NCBI GenBank assembly: GCA_039908285.1
Contig: JAMOBE010000132.1
Coordinates: forward strand, 1-7,931
Source: JAMOBE01 sp039908285
GTDB lineage: Bacteria; Pseudomonadota; Alphaproteobacteria; Rhodospirillales; Rhodospirillaceae
DNA: 7,931 nt
Reading direction: 5' to 3'
In this document: piece by piece, positions 5,346 to 7,931 of the stretch
Numbering within the stretch: the stretch's first letter is position 1
How the letters are laid out: every line of letters starts with the position of its first letter
Translations under genes and position numbers: made by a program
Notes under the pieces: generated by a model
Databases searched by the model: none
The model's input: only the letters and a program-made list of their open reading frames with translations
Told to the model about the DNA's origin: nothing

Positions 5346-6644
5346 CTACATCATGTCCCGCAGCTTGTGATACAGCATCGCCAGCGCCAGCAGCGGTGCC
5401 CGCGCCGGCCCTCCGGGGAACGGACGATGGGGAATGCGGGCGCAAAGCCGGAAACGCTCCGGCGAGCCCGACACCGCCTCGCAGATCAGCTTGCCCGCCA
5501 TGGTGGCGAAGGCCACCCCCTGGCCGGAGTAGCCGTGGGCGTACCACAGCGAGTCGTCGATGACGCCGAGATTGGGCAGCCGGTTCAGGGTGATGGCCAC
5601 GTGGCCTCCCCAGGCGAAGTCGATCCGCACGTCCTCAAGCTGCGGAAACACCCGGATCATCCGCCGCCGCAGCCACTCCTTGAGATCGTGGGGATCGCCG
5701 AGCCAGTAGCGGGCGCCGCCGCCGAACAGCAGCCGGTGGTCCCGCGTCAGCCGGCAATAGTCCACGACCTGGTTGAAATCGGCAAAGGCGATGTCGCCGG
5801 GCAGCAGGGCGCGCGCCCGCTCGCGTCCGAGCGGCTCGGTGGCGATCATGTAGGTGGCGACCGGCATGATGCGCGTCCGGATCTCGGGCACCAGCGCCCC
5901 CAGATAGGCATTGCCGGCGAGGACCACATGGCGGCAGCGCACGACCCCCTCGGCGGTGCGGCAGGCGTGGGTCCCCCCCCGTCCGCCGCGGTCGATGCGC
6001 AGCACCCGTGAGCCCTCGTGGAGGACGGCTCCCGCCCCCTCGGCCGCCCTGGCCAGCCCAAGGGTGTAGTTCAGGGGATGAAGGTGCCCGCCGCCATGGT
6101 CGTACAGGCCGCCCACGTAGCGCTCCGAGGCGATCTGCCGCCGCACCGCCTCGCGGTCCAGCATCTCGAGCTTGTCATAGCCATAGCTGCCCCACACGGC
6201 GATGGTCTCGGCCATCTCCCGCAGGTGGCGGCCGTGGCAGGCCGCGAACACGTATCCCGGCGTCAGGTGGCAATCGATTCGGTGGCGGTCGACCAGCTCG
6301 GACAGCAGGTCTTTCGCCTCCACCGCCAGCCGCCACAGCCGCACGGCGTCTTCGTGGCCGAGTTTGGCCTCGACCGGCGTCAGTTCGCCGGAAAAGCCGG
6401 TGATGATCTGGCCGCCATTGCGCCCCGACGCCCCCCAGCCCACCCGGGCGCCCTCGAGCACCACCACCCGGTAGCCGCGCTCCGCCAGGTGCAGCGCCGA
6501 TGACAGCCCGGTATAGCCGGCGCCGATCACGCAGACATCGCAGGCCACCTCCCCCGACAGGGATGGATAGGCCGTCTCCCGCTTGACCGTGGCGGAATAG
6601 TAGGACTCGATATGCGGCGGAGGGGTGACCGGTGTCGCGTTCAT
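5346..6644 (-). CDS. puuB: PuuB-like FAD-dependent oxidoreductase (gamma-glutamylputrescine oxidase family)
   Basis: A 432-residue soluble flavoenzyme of the DAO/glycine oxidase superfamily. The FAD-binding Rossmann motif is VIGAGYTGLSSALHLAERG (39-57), with the ribose-binding Glu64 at the end of VVVLE, followed by GASGRNGGQ (71-79) and the C-terminal FAD/substrate segment GYSGQG (371-376). The N-terminal ESYYSATV, the block YDHGGGHLHPLN (181-192), AGNAYLG (243-249) and the ending HRPFPGG (406-412) run parallel to E. coli PuuB as I remember it. PuuB oxidises gamma-glutamylputrescine to the aldehyde, releasing ammonia and hydrogen peroxide, in putrescine breakdown. Related paralogs act on other amines or amino acids, and no other puu gene is in view, so the substrate is not certain. 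The ATG at 6644 is chosen over a TTG at 6719 because it starts directly before the conserved N-terminus; no clear ribosome site is seen. It is convergent with the kinase gene (27 bases apart), and very GC-rich (83% in 6421-6480). Confidence 0.88.
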   Translation of the reverse strand: MNATPVTPPPHIESYYSATVKRETAYPSLSGEVACDVCVIGAGYTGLSSALHLAERGYRVVVLEGARVGWGASGRNGGQIITGFSGELTPVEAKLGHEDAVRLWRLAVEAKDLLSELVDRHRIDCHLTPGYVFAACHGRHLREMAETIAVWGSYGYDKLEMLDREAVRRQIASERYVGGLYDHGGGHLHPLNYTLGLARAAEGAGAVLHEGSRVLRIDRGGRGGTHACRTAEGVVRCRHVVLAGNAYLGALVPEIRTRIMPVATYMIATEPLGRERARALLPGDIAFADFNQVVDYCRLTRDHRLLFGGGARYWLGDPHDLKEWLRRRMIRVFPQLEDVRIDFAWGGHVAITLNRLPNLGVIDDSLWYAHGYSGQGVAFATMAGKLICEAVSGSPERFRLCARIPHRPFPGGPARAPLLALAMLYHKLRDMM

Positions 6645-6735
6645 GGGAAACGTCAATCCAGTGGCCGCCGCCCAGGGCGAATGACCCGTCAAGTAGCACG
6701 CCTTGCCGACCCGGATCAAGCCGCCCCGATGAGTG

Positions 6736-6785
6736 CCAGATCGCGGTAGGGACGCTCATCGCTGAGCGTCCCTACCGCGATCTGG
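6736..6785. repeat. Perfect 23-bp inverted repeat (long hairpin) before the tRNA
   Basis: The arms at 6736-6758 and 6763-6785 are exact reverse complements around a four-base TCGC loop; the core arm reads GGTAGGGACGCTCA. No T-tract follows on either strand, so it is a poor intrinsic terminator. It lies about 90 bases upstream of the oxidase start and just before the tRNA promoter. The perfect arms and short loop suggest a member of a dispersed palindromic element family (REP- or MITE-like), or a cruciform-forming site that insulates the two divergent units. Its copy number cannot be known from this window. Confidence 0.8.
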
Positions 6786-6813
6786 ATTGCCCCGATTATT
6801 CTGCGGTGAGCCA

Positions 6814-6842
6814 TTGCGCCGGGGGCCGGCTGTGGCTATAGT
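6814..6842 (+). promoter_or_regulatory. Promoter of the tRNA-Pro gene
   Basis: TTGCGC (6814-6819) and TATAGT (6837-6842) are spaced by 17 bases, with good sigma-70-type boxes (4 of 6 at each). Transcription should start near 6849-6850, leaving a 5' leader of about 33 bases to be removed by RNase P before base 6883. Placement directly ahead of a stable RNA gene supports the call. Confidence 0.65.
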
Positions 6843-6882
6843 GCGGTTCCTCCGCCAGGGCGATCCAGTCCGCGGAGCAGGT

Positions 6883-6959
6883 CGGAGCGTGGCGCAGTCT
6901 GGTAGCGCACTAGACTGGGGGTCTAGGGGTCGTGGGTTCGAATCCCGCCGCTCCGACCA
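6883..6959 (+). tRNA. tRNA-Pro, anticodon GGG
   Basis: A complete 77-base cloverleaf with encoded CCA. The acceptor stem CGGAGCG (6883-6889) pairs with CGCTCCG (6949-6955), followed by A and CCA (6956-6959). The D stem GCGC/GCGC is at 6892-6895 and 6905-6908. The anticodon stem CTAGA/TCTAG (6910-6914, 6922-6926) encloses the loop CTGGGGG, with anticodon GGG at 6917-6919. The T arm is GTGGG-TTCGAAT-CCCGC (6932-6948), with one G-U pair. The C1-G72 pair and A73 are typical bacterial tRNA-Pro identity features. It reads CCC and, by wobble, CCU codons. Confidence 0.97.
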
Positions 6960-6991
6960 GACAAATCACCCTGGACATCATCCCAAGGCCG

Positions 6992-7009
6992 CCTCTGCCG
7001 CAGCAGAGG
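6992..7009 (+). terminator. Hairpin downstream of tRNA-Pro, possible terminator
   Basis: CCTCTGC (6992-6998) pairs perfectly with GCAGAGG (7003-7009) around a CGCA loop, 32 bases after the tRNA CCA. The following bases are GATGGGGTTG, not a T-tract, so this is at best an imperfect terminator or a stem that protects or guides 3' trimming of the tRNA precursor. Confidence 0.35.
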
Positions 7010-7016
7010 GATGGGG

Positions 7017-7045
7017 TTGCCCAATGCGTGCCGCTCGACTAGTCT
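7017..7045 (+). promoter_or_regulatory. Candidate promoter for a leaderless transcript
   Basis: TTGCCC (7017-7022) and TAGTCT (7040-7045) are 17 bases apart, matching 4 of 6 and 3 of 6 sigma-70 positions. The ATG of the next gene begins at 7052, seven bases past the -10 box, which is where transcription would start. No ribosome site is present before that ATG, so a leaderless message explains both facts. Confidence 0.4.
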
Positions 7046-7051
7046 TCGCCC

Positions 7052-7931
7052 ATGGGGCATCTGGACACCAGTGGGACGCGCCTGAAGGACGCCTGCCGCC
7101 TGATCCTGGATCAGAAGGGGCTGGGCGGGAACGTCTTTGGGCCTGAGGCGCCGCTCGAAGACATCCGCCGGGTGTGCCAAACCCTGAGCGAGCTACCGAT
7201 CGCCATCGCCAACCGGTTGGTGTTCGAACGCCTTCAGAAGGAGTCGCTGGAATTCCGTGACCGGCTGCCGCTTATCGCGGATACGGACGACCCGGGATGG
7301 AAGTACTGCTCCTTTTTCGATCGTGTCCTGGTCGAACTCAGTAGAGTGCTCGTTGCACTTGGCGATGGGAAACCAACGGAAGCGCCAACGCCCCTCCCCT
7401 CCACCTGGGGGGAACAGTGCGACCGGGTGCGGGGCGACATCGCCGCACTGAAAGAAGACGTCTCTTCCCTGCCGGAGCCGCCGCGTGAGCGGATCCTCAA
7501 GGTGCTGGAGGACATCGAGAAGCTCCTCCTGCCCGGATCGGCGCTGAAGGTTGGCGTGGCTCTGGTGACCCAAGGCATCAGGGAAAACCTCAACAAGTAC
7601 AGCGACCTGTTCAATCACCCGGACGTGCAGAAAGCCATCACCAGTGCCGGGTTCGCGGCGGTTTCCCTGGCCGCGAACTCGCCAGCCGTCACCATTGCCG
7701 CCGCTGCTGCTGGACAGTTGGTGGGACCAAGACTGTGGTCGTTGGTGGGCAAGGTGTGGACGGGGGGCACCGGTCTGCTGGCATCGGCCAATGCACCGCT
7801 TCCCGAGCGAAAGGAACCGACGTTCACGGTCGACCAGGAGGGCACTTCCAACAAGCCCTCTCCCCCCCCTTCAGGGGGGAGAGGGTTGGGTGAGGGGGGT
7901 GCCGAAGCTCTCGACAGGGTGCCGCCTGCCC
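7052..7931 (+). CDS. Unrecognised protein, helical with a hydrophobic Ala-rich segment (3' end outside window)
   Basis: The frame is open from ATG 7052 to the right edge, giving 293 codons with no stop. An in-frame TAG at 7040-7042 rules out an earlier start. No ribosome site is seen; a promoter placed for leaderless translation lies just upstream. I recognise no family. The first 180 residues are charged and look mostly helical (for example 123-160, DRVRGDIAALKEDV and onward). Residues 191-245 are Ala/Gly/Val-rich with a hydrophobic stretch (about 196-222), which could be a membrane-inserting segment. After about residue 245 the chain becomes Pro/Glu/Ser-rich, and residues 269-283 are encoded by a CCCTCTCCCC-type palindromic repeat, giving a Pro-Ser-Gly-rich insert. 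GC is 55% in 7321-7380, below the metabolic genes. A helical plus hydrophobic layout behind a tRNA gene would suit an accessory or effector gene, but that is speculation. Confidence 0.7.
   Translation, partial: MGHLDTSGTRLKDACRLILDQKGLGGNVFGPEAPLEDIRRVCQTLSELPIAIANRLVFERLQKESLEFRDRLPLIADTDDPGWKYCSFFDRVLVELSRVLVALGDGKPTEAPTPLPSTWGEQCDRVRGDIAALKEDVSSLPEPPRERILKVLEDIEKLLLPGSALKVGVALVTQGIRENLNKYSDLFNHPDVQKAITSAGFAAVSLAANSPAVTIAAAAAGQLVGPRLWSLVGKVWTGGTGLLASANAPLPERKEPTFTVDQEGTSNKPSPPPSGGRGLGEGGAEALDRVPPA
7856..7899. repeat. CCCTCTCCCC-type palindrome, copy 2, inside a reading frame
   Basis: CCCTCTCCCCCC (7856-7867) pairs with GGGGGGAGAGGG (7874-7885) around a six-base loop, followed by TTGGGTGAGGGGGG, the extension commonly found with this repeat type. 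It shares the flank AAG and the arm core with the copy at 122-147. Unlike that copy, it lies within the open frame that starts at 7052 and is translated without a stop. Confidence 0.75.

Noticed and set aside
6645..6719. Upstream TTG start adding 25 residues to the PuuB-like oxidase
   Set aside because: The extra residues have no family support, and the ATG at 6644 sits directly before the conserved N-terminal segment.
6787..7146. 119-residue plus-strand frame through the tRNA
   Set aside because: It includes the familiar artefact peptide produced by translating a tRNA gene (RGFESRRSD), and the tRNA itself explains the sequence.
1..7931. CRISPR array or tandem repeats
   Set aside because: No regularly spaced direct repeats were seen anywhere in the window; the only notable repeats are inverted or dispersed palindromes.

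Overview
The window looks like chromosomal DNA from a GC-rich proteobacterium, probably an alphaproteobacterium (possibly Rhodospirillales). This rests on GC-rich coding DNA, the CCCTCTCCCC-type extragenic palindromes, the type of metabolic genes and a plausible leaderless start. The taxonomic call is inference.

Layout from left to right. (1) Bases 1-107 are the last 34 codons of a gene whose end resembles IS630-family transposases. (2) Bases 115-147 hold a perfect GC-rich palindrome with a T-tract on the minus strand, a good terminator for the next gene. (3) 201-1397 (minus) is an HcaT-like major facilitator transporter. (4) Divergent from it, 1666-2114 (plus) holds two tiny envelope-type genes joined by a 4-base stop/start overlap: a 92-residue single-span protein and a 57-residue lipoprotein-like protein. 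(5) 2310-5318 (plus) is a compact three-gene operon: a von Willebrand A (VWA) domain protein with an intact MIDAS metal site, a PP2C-type Ser/Thr phosphatase, and a minimal Ser/Thr protein kinase. (6) 5346-6644 (minus, convergent) is a PuuB-like FAD amine/amino-acid oxidase. (7) A perfect 23-bp hairpin (6736-6785) precedes a promoter and a tRNA-Pro(GGG) gene (6883-6959). (8) From 7052 to the right edge runs an unrecognised, incomplete gene with a promoter placed for a leaderless start; a second CCCTCTCCCC-type palindrome lies in frame inside it.

The most interesting part is the VWA-PP2C-kinase operon. Its domain set and compact order match the 'TerY-P' phosphorylation triad described by comparative genomics around tellurite-resistance (Ter) and conflict/defence gene neighbourhoods. 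The likely logic is that the kinase and phosphatase set the phosphorylation state of one or more targets while the VWA protein acts as a metal-dependent scaffold or as the phospho-switch itself. No other Ter gene is visible here. This copy is unusual in having a kinase with almost nothing beyond the catalytic domain, and two small membrane-type genes just upstream.

The flanking transporter and oxidase are housekeeping-like and very GC-rich in hand-counted 60-base samples (78% and 83%). Samples from the kinase (58%, 50%), the VWA gene (53%) and the post-tRNA gene (55%) are lower, although one sample in the phosphatase is 70%. This fits, but does not prove, accessory DNA set between a transposase remnant and a tRNA gene.
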